Numbered from the stretch's first letter, positions 17,560 through 26,630 are shown. The stretch: DNA of 64,000 bases from Bradyrhizobium iriomotense (GCF_030160715.1 NZ_BSOW01000035.1:1-64000), one strand, 5' to 3'. Translations and numbers: made by a program. The notes: a model not told the origin generated them from the sequence alone.

Positions 17560-18379
17560 ATGCATGGCCTAGAACCAATAATTGACACGTACATGGTGAG
17601 TGAGACGCGACAGGCGCATCGTTGTCCGATCGAATTGCAGCTTCGCGACGCTCTCGAGCGCGAGGCAGCAACGGCTGAAATTCTGAGAGTGGTCGCTGGT
17701 TCGCCAGTGAGATTTGGCCCTATGTTCGCTGCGATCGCAGAGAGAGCCAATACCCGGCGGAGCGAGATCGCGGATACGGCGTTGGCCAATCTCTTTCCGG
17801 TCAAGCTTTCGGACGTCGATTGGTATGCGACAGTAGTCGGGGAGACACGGCCTGTTCAGATCGAAGATTGCGAACTGGGATTCGCCGACCACCCGGGCCT
17901 GCAGGGTATCTCGCGCAAGCGTGGTTTTCGAAGCGTCGCCCTGATCCCGCTGTTCGGCCATTCCGGAAGCATCGGCATCATCAGCGTGACGCGCGCAGGA
18001 ACCGGCGATTTTTCAGATGAGCATATTCGCCTGCTGCAGACGTTTGCCGATCAAGCTGTCATTTCGCTCGAAAACGCGCGGCTGTTCAACGAAGTCCAGA
18101 CCAGGACCACCGAACTTGCGCAATCGCTCGAGGAGTTACGCGACGCGCAGGACCGCCTTGTGCGGGCCGAAAAGCTCGCGTCTCTTGGACAACTCACCGC
18201 CGGCATCGCCCACGAGATCAAGAACCCGCTCAATTTCGTCAGCAACTTCGCCGCATTGTCGGTCGAGCTGACCGACGAACTCGACGACCTCCTGAGGCCG
18301 GGAGCCATTGCTGAAGAGATCTGTTCGAAAGTCAGCGAACTGACCCGCGTTCTCAGAGACAATCTGGAGAAGGTCGTCG
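17560..18379 (+). pseudogene. GAF-domain histidine kinase lacking its ATPase domain
   Basis: The first 275 residues are recognisable: a GAF sensor (GFRSVALIPLFGHSGSIGII to FADQAVISLENARLF), a coiled linker, then the HisKA phospho-acceptor helix with LGQLTAGIAHEIKNPLNFVS. After DNLEKVV the sequence changes abruptly to an Old Yellow Enzyme gene read in the wrong frame, so the ORF continues to 18483 with nonsense. The HATPase domain with its N, G1 and G2 boxes is missing. The GAF is also shorter than usual. The protein cannot autophosphorylate by itself. Confidence 0.8.
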
Positions 18380-19321
18380 CCTTATCATCACGGAAGCGAC
18401 CAACATCTCGCGGCAAGGCCGGGGCTATGCGTTCACACCCGGGATCTATTCCGACGCTCAAGTCGAAGCGTGGCGCAGTGTGACCAATGCGGTTCACCGG
18501 GCCGCTGGCAAGATCGTGTGCCAGCTCTGGCATGTCGGCCGGATGTCGCATGTCGACCTCCAGGAAAATGGCGCGGCGCCGGTCGCGCCTTCGGCGATCC
18601 AGGCGGGTGAGCTGATCTTTCTCGAAACCCGCACCCAGGCCGCCCCCTCAATGCCGCGCGCTACCGCCGAGATTCCGGCATTGGTCAACGATTACAGGAA
18701 CGCTGCGGGCAGGGCCAAGGACGCGGGATTTGACGCGTCGAGGTCCATTCGGCGAACAACTATCTGCTCGAGCAATTCGTCCGCGACAGCACCAACAAGC
18801 ACTCCGATCGGTACGGCGGCTCGGTTGAGAATCGAACCCGTTTCCCGATCGACGTCGTGACCGCCGTTGCCGATGTCTGGGGGGCCGATCGCGTCGGCGT
18901 CCGTCTGTCGCCCCTCACCCGCGCGGTCGCCGACACGCCGCTGGATAGCGACCCGCAAGGGACTTACGGCTACTATGCTGAGCAGCTCGGCAAGCTTGGC
19001 CTCGCCTATTTGCATTGCATTGAAGGACAGACCCGCGGCCCGAACGCGGCCACGGCCTTCGACTTCAAGGCGCTGCACGCGGCGTTCGGTGGCAAGTACA
19101 TCTCCAACAACGGCTACGATCGGCAGATGGCGCTCGATGCCGTTGCGTCGGGTTATGCAGACATGATCGCGTTTGGTCATCTTTATATCGCCAATCCGGA
19201 TCTTGTTGATCGTTTGCGGCGGAATGCGCCGATTGCCGCGGCCGATCACGCCACCTATTACGCCGGCGGCGCCACGGGATACACGGACTACAAGGCTCTT
19301 GGCGAGACTACCACGGCATAG
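18380..19321 (+). pseudogene. Old Yellow Enzyme (NemA-like ene-reductase), truncated and frameshifted
   Basis: From the junction at about 18380 the bases read LIITEATNISRQGRGYAFTP, then WHVGRMSH, the flavin-barrel core of N-ethylmaleimide reductase / OYE enzymes. The first 50 or so residues are missing. At about 18734 one base is lost (expected GFDGVEVHSANNYL). The rest continues in another frame: HSANNYLLEQFVRDSTN, RYGGSVENRTRF, then ISNNGYDRQMA and IAFGHLYIANPDL to a TAG at 19321. All C-terminal OYE blocks are present, so the gene was intact until recently. Confidence 0.85.
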
Positions 19322-19441
19322 GCGATGATGCTGAGCCCGCGGCCGCGCTCGTCAGCTCGCCGAGCTTCGCTGCACGCCCACTAAATCGAATCTGAAGCGC
19401 CGACTGCCAGAGGGCAGTCGAACGAAGAATAGGAGAATTGC

Positions 19442-19515
19442 ATGCCCAAGATGTTCGTTCATGCTCCCATTGGCGTTTTCACCGCCGAGTCTCGTGCGCG
19501 CGTGGCTGCCGAGCA
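19442..19515 (+). pseudogene. 5' end of a small gene following OYE (tautomerase-like start)
   Basis: A good ribosome site (AGGAG) precedes ATG at 19442, and the bases read MPKMFVHAPIGVFTAESRAR. The likeness fades after about 25 codons and the frame stops at 19589. The opening resembles small 4-OT-like tautomerase proteins, but the match is short. It was probably cut when the neighbouring element integrated. Confidence 0.4.
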
Positions 19516-19602
19516 CTCGCCCCTTCGCCTCTATTCACCGAATTTCGTTCGGATAAACAGATATTCGACGGTTTATCCGCAGGGGTTCTAAGTTGTTGAA
19601 TT

Positions 19603-19640
19603 CTGGCGCTCCCTAGGGGAATCGAACCCATGTTTCAGCC
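19603..19640 (-). other. tRNA-like 3' end next to an integrase (candidate attachment site)
   Basis: On the minus strand the bases read as a T-loop (GGTTCGATTCCCC), an acceptor strand AGGGAGC, a discriminator G and CCA. No matching 5' acceptor strand (GCTCCCT) lies within tRNA distance, so only the 3' part is here. An integrase gene starts 154 bases away, pointing away from it. That is the classical arrangement of an att site left in a tRNA 3' end. The tRNA identity is unclear. Confidence 0.6.
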
Positions 19641-19793
19641 TTGAGAGAGCCGACAATTCTTTCTCGGCCCGTTCACATTCATTCGCCATAATTCAGTATT
19701 ATCAAATACTTACGAGAATGGCGTTCGTTGTTGTTCGTCCTCGCTCGCCAGCGCTTATTCGACGGATATTCGACGACTCCGGGGCCGGACGCC

Positions 19794-21170
19794 ATGACGC
19801 AGACACTCATCGAAGCTCAGATCACGACTGCCAAGGCGCGCTCCAGATTGGAGCTTGGCGTACATTGGCGCCGCCTCGATGCCGAAGCGCATCTTGGCTA
19901 TCGCAAGGGCAAGCGGAGCGGCGTTTGGTTTGTACGCTGGCGCAATCACCACGACGGAGCCAACTACAAGCAGGCCTCGGTCGGCATCGCCAACGACATC
20001 AACGACAAATCTGCCGAAGGCACGCTGACTTTCGAGCAGGCGGTGACACAAGCGCGGGAACAAGTTACCCGGTCCAGAATTGAAGCGGCGGCTCATGCCG
20101 CCGGACCGCCTCCCACCGTGCGTACGGCTGTAGAGACATACATCAGGGAACGAAACGCCCGTGATAGCCGAAGGGCCGGTCGCGAGGTTCGATCCGATGC
20201 TGGTCACCGCCTGCGGCGTTACGTTCTTGGTCAAGAGAAGCGTGGTAGCCAGGAAGCCGTTCAGGCCGCCCCTCTCGCCGCAGTGCACCTGCACGCGCTA
20301 CTGGAGGATGATCTTTTGACGTGGCGCGAGGACCTTCCTGTAGAATTGAAATCCACGACAAGACAGAGGCTCATAAGTGACCTGAAGGCTGGGCTGAATG
20401 CAGCCTGGCCTCGCCTGTCGGCGGAGCAAAAGAAGCTGAACCCAACATTCCCTTCAATTGTGAAAGACGGGTTTAAAGCTGAGCGCATCGATGATGATGA
20501 CGAGATATCAGTGGCCCGAGACAACCAAGTCCTAGCGGATGCGCAAATAGGCACCCTACTTCGAGCCGCGCGCGAAATCGACGATGAGCAAGGATATGAA
20601 GGCGACCTTCATCGCATTGTTGTGTGCCTTGCAGCCACGGGAGCGCGATTCGCGCAGGTAAGACGGATGCGCGTAAGTGATGCACAGCGGGAAGAGCAGC
20701 GGTTGATGCTGCCCGGCTCCTACAAGGGGCGTGGTGGCAGCGGTGGCTCCGTTCCAGTTCCGGTAGGCGAAGATGTCATCGAAGTCCTGCTGCCAGCAAT
20801 TTTGGGGCGCCCAAAAGACGCGCCGTTGTTCGAGCGATGGAGCTACAAGCAGGGGGCCGCCAGCATGATTTGGAGAAAGTCAGAACGCGGTCCGTGGAAG
20901 AAGGCAGAACTTACCCGTCCGTGGCATGCCATACGAGATCGCGCAGCGCTACCAGAAGCTATTCCCTATGCCTTACGACATTCCAGCATCGTTCGCGGCT
21001 TGCGAAACCGACTCCCCATCCAACACGTGGCTAAGCTGCACAACACTTCCGTGAAAATGATCGAGCGGCATTACGCGAAATTCATCTCAACGGCCTTGGA
21101 AGATCTCGCTCGGGCGGCAGTTGTGCCCCTAGTCCCGCGGCACGGCGAAAATCCGGTTGGGCACGGATGA
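19794..21170 (+). CDS. Tyrosine-type site-specific integrase
   Basis: A 458-residue phage/island integrase. Residues 1-130 contain an arm-binding-like region (GVWFVRWRNHHDGANYKQAS), followed by a core-binding domain and the catalytic domain. Catalytic residues are visible: Arg in ATGARFAQVRRMRVSD, His and Arg in PYALRHSSIVRGL, and the nucleophile Tyr in MIERHYAKF. I start at ATG 19794 (MTQTLIEAQ); the frame opens earlier at a TTG. The tRNA-like fragment is 154 bases upstream and an excisionase-like gene follows on the other strand. It is the clearest sign of a mobile island, although no cargo or second att site is evident. Confidence 0.9.
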   Translation: MTQTLIEAQITTAKARSRLELGVHWRRLDAEAHLGYRKGKRSGVWFVRWRNHHDGANYKQASVGIANDINDKSAEGTLTFEQAVTQAREQVTRSRIEAAAHAAGPPPTVRTAVETYIRERNARDSRRAGREVRSDAGHRLRRYVLGQEKRGSQEAVQAAPLAAVHLHALLEDDLLTWREDLPVELKSTTRQRLISDLKAGLNAAWPRLSAEQKKLNPTFPSIVKDGFKAERIDDDDEISVARDNQVLADAQIGTLLRAAREIDDEQGYEGDLHRIVVCLAATGARFAQVRRMRVSDAQREEQRLMLPGSYKGRGGSGGSVPVPVGEDVIEVLLPAILGRPKDAPLFERWSYKQGAASMIWRKSERGPWKKAELTRPWHAIRDRAALPEAIPYALRHSSIVRGLRNRLPIQHVAKLHNTSVKMIERHYAKFISTALEDLARAAVVPLVPRHGENPVGHG

Positions 21171-21295
21171 TCAATAAGACGTTTTTCCGGGCTGAGACGA
21201 CAACCAAGTTAAGTGCCAATTCACGATCGATATAGTAGCCCTGCCATCGTCAGCGTCCGCACCTTCTCGCGTGACTGTCATCAGGAGACGCGAAC

Positions 21296-21580
21296 CTATC
21301 CAGGGTTGGCTGGTATCGTATTGACACCAACCAGAGCCAACAGAGATTGCACAATGATTAGACGGCGGCGACCGACTGTCGTCGTCGTAACGCGACCATC
21401 CCCGATTAGTTCATAGATCTTGGTCCGCCCGAGACCTGTCGCTTCACAGGCCTCCGCGACGGTGCAGGTCAACCGCTGCGCGAACGGAAGGCGACGCAGA
21501 TGACCGGGCAGCGGCATATCTTCAGCCGCACTACGTTCAACTTGGACACTGCTTTCGAGGTCCTGATTACGCCGTATCAA
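21296..21580 (-). CDS. Excisionase / AlpA-like helix-turn-helix protein
   Basis: A 94-residue protein with a MerR-like winged helix near the C terminus: TVAEACEATGLGRTKIYELI, then DGRVTTTTVGRRRLIIV, the standard Xis/AlpA 'helix-turn-helix domain 17' pattern. These proteins bend DNA and direct excision by a tyrosine recombinase. It faces the integrase tail to tail, 126 bases away. The start is unclear: the longest frame opens with TTG at 21580, and an internal ATG lies at 21517. Confidence 0.8.
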   Translation of the reverse strand: MIRRNQDLESSVQVERSAAEDMPLPGHLRRLPFAQRLTCTVAEACEATGLGRTKIYELIGDGRVTTTTVGRRRLIIVQSLLALVGVNTIPANPG

Positions 21581-21765
21581 GATTGCGTCTCCTCAATAAT
21601 CGAAGGAGCTACCCTGAGGCGCGCCGCATTCCACGTCAATGGAAGCAAAGGAGCAGAAGGGAGGGCTCTAGCGAACGTGAGGAAGTGTTAGAAAAGTCCC
21701 GGCTACGAAAGACAACGCAGAATTTTTCGTAACCGACGCGCCGGCGGCAGGCATCGATCGCTTGA

Positions 21766-22755
21766 TCAAAGCATGACAACGATCTTTCCGATCTGCTCAT
21801 TCGACTCCAGGAACCTCGTCGCGTCCTGAATTTGATCGAATGGGAACGTCCGCGAGATGAGCGGATTGAGCCTGCCCGACTCCAGTCCATCGGAGATGAA
21901 GGCCTTCGCGCGATCAAGCGCCGTGTCGTCGCCAATGACCTCGTTGTAGAGATACCCTTTCAGGGTCAGACTCTTGGCGAGCACGGCGAACTGTGGGAAC
22001 GGGCCAGTGTCCGGGCTGAGCGCGCCATATTCCAGCAGGATGCCGCGGTTCGCCATTGCATTCGCCAGCTGTTCGATGGCGGGGCCGCCGATGGAATCGA
22101 ACACGACACGTGCACCCTGGCCACCGGTTATCTCCATGACCCGCGCGACCAGATCTTCTTCGGCGGTGGCAATGACGTGGTCGGCGCCGGCATCCAGTAG
22201 CGCCTGGCGCTTCGCCGTCGTGCGAGTCGTCGCGATCACTTTCGCGCCGACGGAATGCGCGACCTGGAAGGCGGCAATGCCAACGCTGCTGGATGCGGCG
22301 GTCACGATGACAAAATCGCCGGCGGCGAGCTTGGCCTGCTCGATCAAGGCGCCCCATGCAGTGACGTATTTCATCCAGCTCGCCGCTGCCTGCTCGAATG
22401 AGAGGTTTCGAGGATGCTTGACGACATGGCGCTCGGGAATATTGGCGAGCTCGCCATAGGTGCCCCAGCGGGCCATATCTTCGGTCGGGATCACGCTGAC
22501 TGCGTCACCGACAGCGAAGCTCTTCACAGCGGAACCAATGGCCCGGACGATGCCAGCCGCTTCATAGCCCAATCGGCTGGGGAATTGTGCCTGCTTCACA
22601 TAGGCGTTCCGGCGGAACATGACTTCCGCACGATTCAGGCCGATGGCTCGGACCGAGATCTGCACCTCGTCGGCAGCCGGGGCCGGCAATTCAACATCCT
22701 CGATCTTTAGGACGTCTGCATCGCCAAATTCATGGAAACGAACGATGCGTGTCAT
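21766..22755 (-). CDS. MDR-family zinc-independent alcohol dehydrogenase / quinone oxidoreductase
   Basis: A 329-residue NADPH:quinone-reductase-like MDR. The N-terminal half shows VQISVRAIGLNRAEVMFRRN and LGYEAAGIVRAIG. The Rossmann half has TAASSSVGIAAFQVAHSVGA and VFDSIGGPAIEQLANAM. The catalytic-zinc cysteine is absent. The ATG at 22755 is followed by MTRIVRFHEFGDADVLK, the usual start of this family. It is the last gene of a leftward operon with DUF1330, an NAD-dependent epimerase and EthD genes, divergent from a LysR regulator. The set looks like a small catabolic or redox module; its substrate is unknown. Confidence 0.9.
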   Translation of the reverse strand: MTRIVRFHEFGDADVLKIEDVELPAPAADEVQISVRAIGLNRAEVMFRRNAYVKQAQFPSRLGYEAAGIVRAIGSAVKSFAVGDAVSVIPTEDMARWGTYGELANIPERHVVKHPRNLSFEQAAASWMKYVTAWGALIEQAKLAAGDFVIVTAASSSVGIAAFQVAHSVGAKVIATTRTTAKRQALLDAGADHVIATAEEDLVARVMEITGGQGARVVFDSIGGPAIEQLANAMANRGILLEYGALSPDTGPFPQFAVLAKSLTLKGYLYNEVIGDDTALDRAKAFISDGLESGRLNPLISRTFPFDQIQDATRFLESNEQIGKIVVML

Positions 22756-22819
22756 GGCATCACCTCTTGGAGAAGCTGTTGATTGGCTCCAGGAGCCTTG
22801 GGGATCTTGCCGGCTACAC

Positions 22820-23126
22820 TCACGCATCGAGCATCGACAGGCTGGTCATCGGCACCGGCACGATGTCCGTAAAATTCGGAACATCGTTCATGATGAACTC
22901 GACATGTGGGGCCATCGCCTGCTGAAACTCTTCCACGCTGTTGAAGAGCATCTGGGCCAGGACGACAAACGGGGCGGGGACATTCGGAGCGCCGTTGTCG
23001 ACGCTGATGTGCTTCAGCGCCGGACCCAGCCGCTTGCCTGACCATCGGCAGGTGGTTGTTCTGATAGTAATCGAAATCGAACCGGGCTCCCTCGTGATGG
23101 GGGTACAGGAGAATTGTCTTGATCAC
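22820..23126 (-). pseudogene. EthD-family protein with one-base frameshift
   Basis: The GTG start at 23126 gives MIKTILLYPHHEGARFDFDY and then HLPMV, the EthD opening. At about 23040 one extra base shifts the frame. The other frame continues as GKRLGPALKHISVDNGA, then FVVLAQMLFNSVEEFQQAMA and FTDIVPVPMTSLSMLDA to a TGA at 22820. Both halves match a complete EthD protein of about 102 residues once the extra base is removed. The uncorrected frame runs on to 22752. This is either a recent mutation, programmed slippage or a base error. It lies between the epimerase and MDR genes. Confidence 0.8.
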
Positions 23127-23184
23127 GTTAGTATATCCTTGCTCTGCGCTCAGGCTGTCGTCCGAGATTCATGATTTGGGTTTC

Positions 23185-24210
23185 TCAGGCCTTTGAAGCG
23201 ATCATCTGCAGGACGAGTTCCGTGTCCCATTCGATGCCGTCCAGCATTGCTTTCGTGCCGCCATGGACAGGTCTCCAGCCAAGCTTCGCGCCGTTGGTGC
23301 ATCTCATCCGCACGTTGCTGCCCCAGAACCAGCCCGGGCGCAGGCCGGTCATCGCCTTCGGACTGTCGATCAACCCCTTCGTGTGGAGCACCTCGCCAAC
23401 GCTTGTCGCGGCATCCAGCCACCTGAAATACTCGGTCGTCGGGTAGTAGAGTCCGGCAAGCCCCTCCGGCGCCGCGTCCTCCAGCGCCGCATCGAGGATC
23501 AGCAGATATAGCTCCGCCAGGTCCGCGACATGGACGTTGGTCCACTGGGCTTCGCCCGTGCCGACATAGAGGGCGCGGCGACTTGCCAGCGACGCATGGA
23601 CAAGCCGCGGAAGCTGGATTGACATTCGATTTGCGGCGAACGGTCCCAGCCCCTTGCCGAATACGGTGGGCGGAACGACGAGATAGGTTTTCAGCAAGCC
23701 TTCTCTCGCCGCGGCGAAGACTTCCAGATCGACATTGCGATGCGGTGCATGGGGTGGAATGGCCGCATGCGCTGCGGCGTCGGTATCGTCCCAGATCTCC
23801 GCCGTCGGATCATCCGCCAACGAAACGCCGCGTCCGTTGGAGGTTTCCGACAGCACGCCGGCGCCGGACGTATGGATGAGGATCGGACGCGTGCCGGTCG
23901 CTCTGGCCCGCTCGGAGAGGCCGTGAATGAGTGCGCGGGCGCTCGGCTGATGATCGCAGTTCGCGGTGTCGAAAACCACATCCGCGCCGGCCGCCTCGCG
24001 GCGCAGCAATCCGGAATCGTCGATCGACCCGATCACCGGTTCTGCGCCCAGTTCGCGCATCGCCGCCGCGTCGGCCGGGCGCCGCAACAGCGCCCTTATC
24101 GTGAAATCATGCACGTAGCGGCGCGTGACCAGGAGGTGCAGAAAGGAGCCGCCGACATACCCTGTGCCCCCCGTGATAAAGATAACCGGCTTGTCGGATG
24201 TATCGGTCAT
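23185..24210 (-). CDS. NAD(P)-dependent epimerase/dehydratase-family protein (extended/atypical SDR)
   Basis: A 341-residue Rossmann protein with the N-terminal cofactor motif FITGGTGYVGGSFLHLL and VIGSIDD at strand 4. The YxxxK position is not canonical (APHRNVDLEVF), placing it with atypical extended SDRs. PPTVFGKGLGPF and VGTGEAQWTNVHVADLAELY match the C-terminal half of that family. It could act on an aldehyde, sugar or quinone-type substrate. It is second in the operon, 49 bases after the DUF1330 gene. ATG at 24210 is the natural start. Confidence 0.87.
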   Translation of the reverse strand: MTDTSDKPVIFITGGTGYVGGSFLHLLVTRRYVHDFTIRALLRRPADAAAMRELGAEPVIGSIDDSGLLRREAAGADVVFDTANCDHQPSARALIHGLSERARATGTRPILIHTSGAGVLSETSNGRGVSLADDPTAEIWDDTDAAAHAAIPPHAPHRNVDLEVFAAAREGLLKTYLVVPPTVFGKGLGPFAANRMSIQLPRLVHASLASRRALYVGTGEAQWTNVHVADLAELYLLILDAALEDAAPEGLAGLYYPTTEYFRWLDAATSVGEVLHTKGLIDSPKAMTGLRPGWFWGSNVRMRCTNGAKLGWRPVHGGTKAMLDGIEWDTELVLQMIASKA

Positions 24211-24259
24211 GGGGGAGTCCGTCTTCTGGATTGTCCAAGGCTGGGGACAGGCGCGGGCC

Positions 24260-24538
24260 TTAGCCCAGCAGATGGAAACGACAGGTCATGCCTGCGTCGC
24301 GATCTTCAAGCGCCGCCTGATAGGCAGTGGAGTGATACCAGGCGCGCGCCCGGTCGCGGCTCTCGAAGCGGATGATCGCTCCATTCTTCAGGCCGGCCTC
24401 GCCTGCAAGCTGGGTCCACGCTCCGGTGGCGACAAACTCCCCGCCAAATTCCTTGATGGTCGGGACGGCGGCCCTGGAATAGCGATCCTTTGCGGCCGCA
24501 TCCTTCACTTCCATTTCGACGACAACAAACGCGGCCAT
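24260..24538 (-). CDS. DUF1330 domain protein (ferredoxin-like fold)
   Basis: A 92-residue protein in which MAAFVVVEMEVKDAAAKDRY, GGEFVATGAW and IIRFESRDRARAWYHSTAYQ are the DUF1330 blocks. The start is the ATG at 24538; the open frame to 24682 would overrun the LysR promoter. These dimeric alpha-beta proteins are related in fold to EthD and may be small oxygenases or stress proteins. It is the first gene of the leftward operon and lies opposite the LysR gene. Confidence 0.88.
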   Translation of the reverse strand: MAAFVVVEMEVKDAAAKDRYSRAAVPTIKEFGGEFVATGAWTQLAGEAGLKNGAIIRFESRDRARAWYHSTAYQAALEDRDAGMTCRFHLLG

Positions 24539-24603
24539 TGCGCTTTTCCCAAGATTGGCCCGGCGATCACCGGGCGATGCCACTGTTGCACCGCGATCTA
24601 ACA

Positions 24604-24661
24604 TATAAGAATTTACGTTGAACCCCGCCCCGCCTGATATGATACATCTGAAATTCTTATA
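24604..24661. promoter_or_regulatory. Wide inverted repeat in the LysR divergent promoter
   Basis: TATAAGAATTT (24604-24614) and its exact complement AAATTCTTATA (24651-24661) are 36 bases apart. Both lie between the DUF1330 start (24538) and the LysR start (24674). Two half-operators flanking the promoter suit a LysR-type regulator controlling both directions. Confidence 0.6.
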
Positions 24662-24673
24662 AATGAGATCCCG

Positions 24674-25576
24674 ATGGACCATTTCGCCGCACTGTCCTGC
24701 TTCGTTCGCGTCGCAGAGAGTGGCAGCTTCTCCGAGGCCGCGCGGGGCCTGGGCCGCAGCCAGTCCGCCATCAGCCAGCAGCTACGGATTCTGGAGACCC
24801 ACCTCGGGGTTCGCCTGATTGATCGAACGACGAGGCGCTTTGCTCTGACGGACGCGGGTGCCCGCTATCTCGCGGATGTAAAGCTGGTTCTCGAGGCCCT
24901 GACGGAGGCAGATGCCAGAGTTGCCGAGCAAGAGAGCGCCATGTCCGGCAAGCTCATGATCAATGCTCCGGTCAATTTCGGCACGAGCCTGCTCGGAGGC
25001 TTTCTGTTCGAGTTCATGCAGACCTATCCGAAAATCCAGCTGGATGTTTCATTGTCAGACCGGTTCGTGGACATCGTGGCGGAAGGCTTCGATCTTGCGA
25101 TCCGGCTCGGCGCGGTCGATGAGCCCAACATCATCGCGAGAAACGTCGGAACAATCGAACGCTGCCTTGCGGCAACGCCAGCCTATCTCGACAATACAGG
25201 AAGACCGGCCTCGCCCGCGGAGTTGGGTCAAATGAACTATATCGCCCATGCCGCTATCCCAGGCGGAGGCACTTTTGCGCTCACCCACACCGACGGCACG
25301 AAACAGACGGTGAAGGTCGAGCCTGTGCTGCGATCAGACAATTCGCACATGGTGAGCGAGGCGATATCCGCTGGCCGTGGTGTAGGGCTGGTCCATGCGG
25401 TATTGCTGAAACCCATGGTCGAATCCGGCGTGCTGGAGCGCGTGCTTCCGGAATGGCATTACGAGGCGCAATCGGTTCATGCGATTTATCCATCAAACCG
25501 CTATATTCCGCGCAGGGTCAGGGTGTTCGTGGAGGCATTCGCATCGCACCTGCAGAAGCTTGGCCAGGATGGATGA
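24674..25576 (+). CDS. LysR-family transcriptional regulator
   Basis: A 300-residue LTTR. The winged helix occupies residues 1-60 (FVRVAESGSFSEAARGLGRS, SAISQQLRILE, GVRLIDRTTRRFALTDAG). The remainder is the two-lobed effector domain (GKLMINAPVNFGTSLLGGF, FDLAIRLGAVDEPNIIARNV). This is the CrgA/DsdC-like subgroup often found beside oxidoreductase operons. It is divergent from the DUF1330-epimerase-EthD-MDR operon and probably activates it. The effector is unknown. Confidence 0.94.
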   Translation: MDHFAALSCFVRVAESGSFSEAARGLGRSQSAISQQLRILETHLGVRLIDRTTRRFALTDAGARYLADVKLVLEALTEADARVAEQESAMSGKLMINAPVNFGTSLLGGFLFEFMQTYPKIQLDVSLSDRFVDIVAEGFDLAIRLGAVDEPNIIARNVGTIERCLAATPAYLDNTGRPASPAELGQMNYIAHAAIPGGGTFALTHTDGTKQTVKVEPVLRSDNSHMVSEAISAGRGVGLVHAVLLKPMVESGVLERVLPEWHYEAQSVHAIYPSNRYIPRRVRVFVEAFASHLQKLGQDG

Positions 25577-25717
25577 CAAGGTACATCCGATCGATGATCG
25601 AGAACGTACATCGGAAGCCTTGTTGTCCTCGCTTCCCCGAACAATGCTGTAGCTGCGATTAGATGCTAAACGCATCCTTGGGCGAATGGCGGGTCCGGGC
25701 TAGCTGCTTCCATGAAA

Positions 25718-25880
25718 CCGGCAACCGGAATGTGGACGTGGTGCGCTCGCTCCGTGCGCGCGATGCTGATGGATCACGCAAGGCCATTCAGGCAGACATC
25801 GCGTGGGGTGATCTCGTCGTCAAGTGGCTGGCCGAGGCCGAAGCTAAGAGCACATCCGAAATCACGAGCGGCCGTGACAG
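25718..25880 (+). pseudogene. Possible C-terminal scrap of a GntR/FCD regulator
   Basis: The frame encodes NRNVDVVRSLRARDADGSRK followed by AIQADIAWGDLVVKWL, which resembles the last two helices of FCD ligand domains in FadR-type GntR regulators. No helix-turn-helix precedes it. The match is short, and chance or another helical protein is possible. Confidence 0.35.
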
Positions 25881-25907
25881 CAGAAGTCAAAGACGATCCG
25901 TTAGGTC

Positions 25908-25940
25908 AAAAAAGAAGCCCGCACTAGCGCGTCGGGCTTC
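25908..25940 (-). terminator. Rho-independent terminator, leftward
   Basis: On the minus strand GAAGCCCG and CGGGCTTC form a perfect 8-bp stem around an 11-base loop, followed by six T residues. Two further small hairpins (GGGAC/GTCCC and CCGGCC/GGCCGG) lie just before it at 25947-25990. It would end leftward transcripts coming from the NTPase / SDR-remnant side. Confidence 0.75.
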
Positions 25941-26056
25941 AGTTATGGGACCTTATAGTCCCCGGGAGTCCGGCCAGGAGGCGGCCGGAATTCGAATCCC
26001 ACATCATTGACACTTCTCCGTCCATGCGCTCGAAGCGATTAGGCGGGTGTGTTCGT

Positions 26057-26416
26057 TCACGCTACGGAGTAACCTCCGTCGACGGAAGAGCGCCATTAGT
26101 GTAAGAGGCACCTGGCGAGACCAGGAAGGCGATTACCGTCGCGACTTCTTTCGGCTGAGCCCATCTGCCAAGCGGAATGCGCGCGGCAATTTTTGGTGCA
26201 CGATCGGGATCGTTTTTGGCGTTGGACGAAAGCCGAGTCTCAATCCATCCGGGCGCCACGGCATTCGCGCGGACTCCTTGAGGGCCCCACGCAACAGCCA
26301 TCGACCGGGTAAGCGCTACAACACCGGCTTTACTCGAAGCATAGGCCAGCGTGGCTGCAGAACCGAAGTAACTCCACATCGAAGCGATGTTGACGACAGC
26401 GCCTTGAAAACCTCGA
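26057..26416 (-). pseudogene. C-terminal half of an SDR dehydrogenase
   Basis: From about 26416 leftward the bases encode GAVVNIASMWSYFGSAATLA, then YASSKAGVVALTRSMAV and VRANAVAPGWIET. These are the catalytic Ser, the YxxxK motif and the following block of a classical SDR. The N-terminal cofactor half is missing and is replaced by the repeat at 26418-26567. Near the end one base is lost, so NGALP is followed out of frame by the usual VDGGYSVA and TGA (26057). The upstream part of the open frame to 26634 is antisense to the repeat and not genuine. Confidence 0.75.
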
Positions 26417-26417
26417 C

Positions 26418-26567
26418 CCCGACGAATGGGATTTGCCGCCGAAGCCGAAATGGATGCGGTGGAAAACGTACGAGCGGCACGAACGAAAATTCGACCGGTA
26501 CGAGGCCATCCTCGACTATGGCTGCGCTGAGGCGGCAGCGAAACTGGCGGGACTAAAGGTCTTTTGA
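26418..26567 (+). repeat. Diverged direct repeat flanking the NTPase gene, copy 1
   Basis: This stretch matches 29190-29342 over about 150 bases with scattered substitutions. In the plus frame it encodes DLPPKPKWMRWKTYERHERK followed by FDRYEAILDYGCAEAAAKLA and a TGA, the tail of a small protein family. It abuts the broken SDR, so the repeat probably marks a recombination junction. Confidence 0.7.
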
Positions 26568-26630
26568 AATCGCGAAACGGGAAGCACCTGTGAGCGCTCC
26601 TCATACTGAATTTCTTACCATTCAGGCCAG

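Noticed and set aside
25941..26010. Possible tRNA because of GGAATTCGAATCCC and several hairpins
   Set aside because: No cloverleaf or acceptor stem can be formed; the hairpins fit a terminator region.
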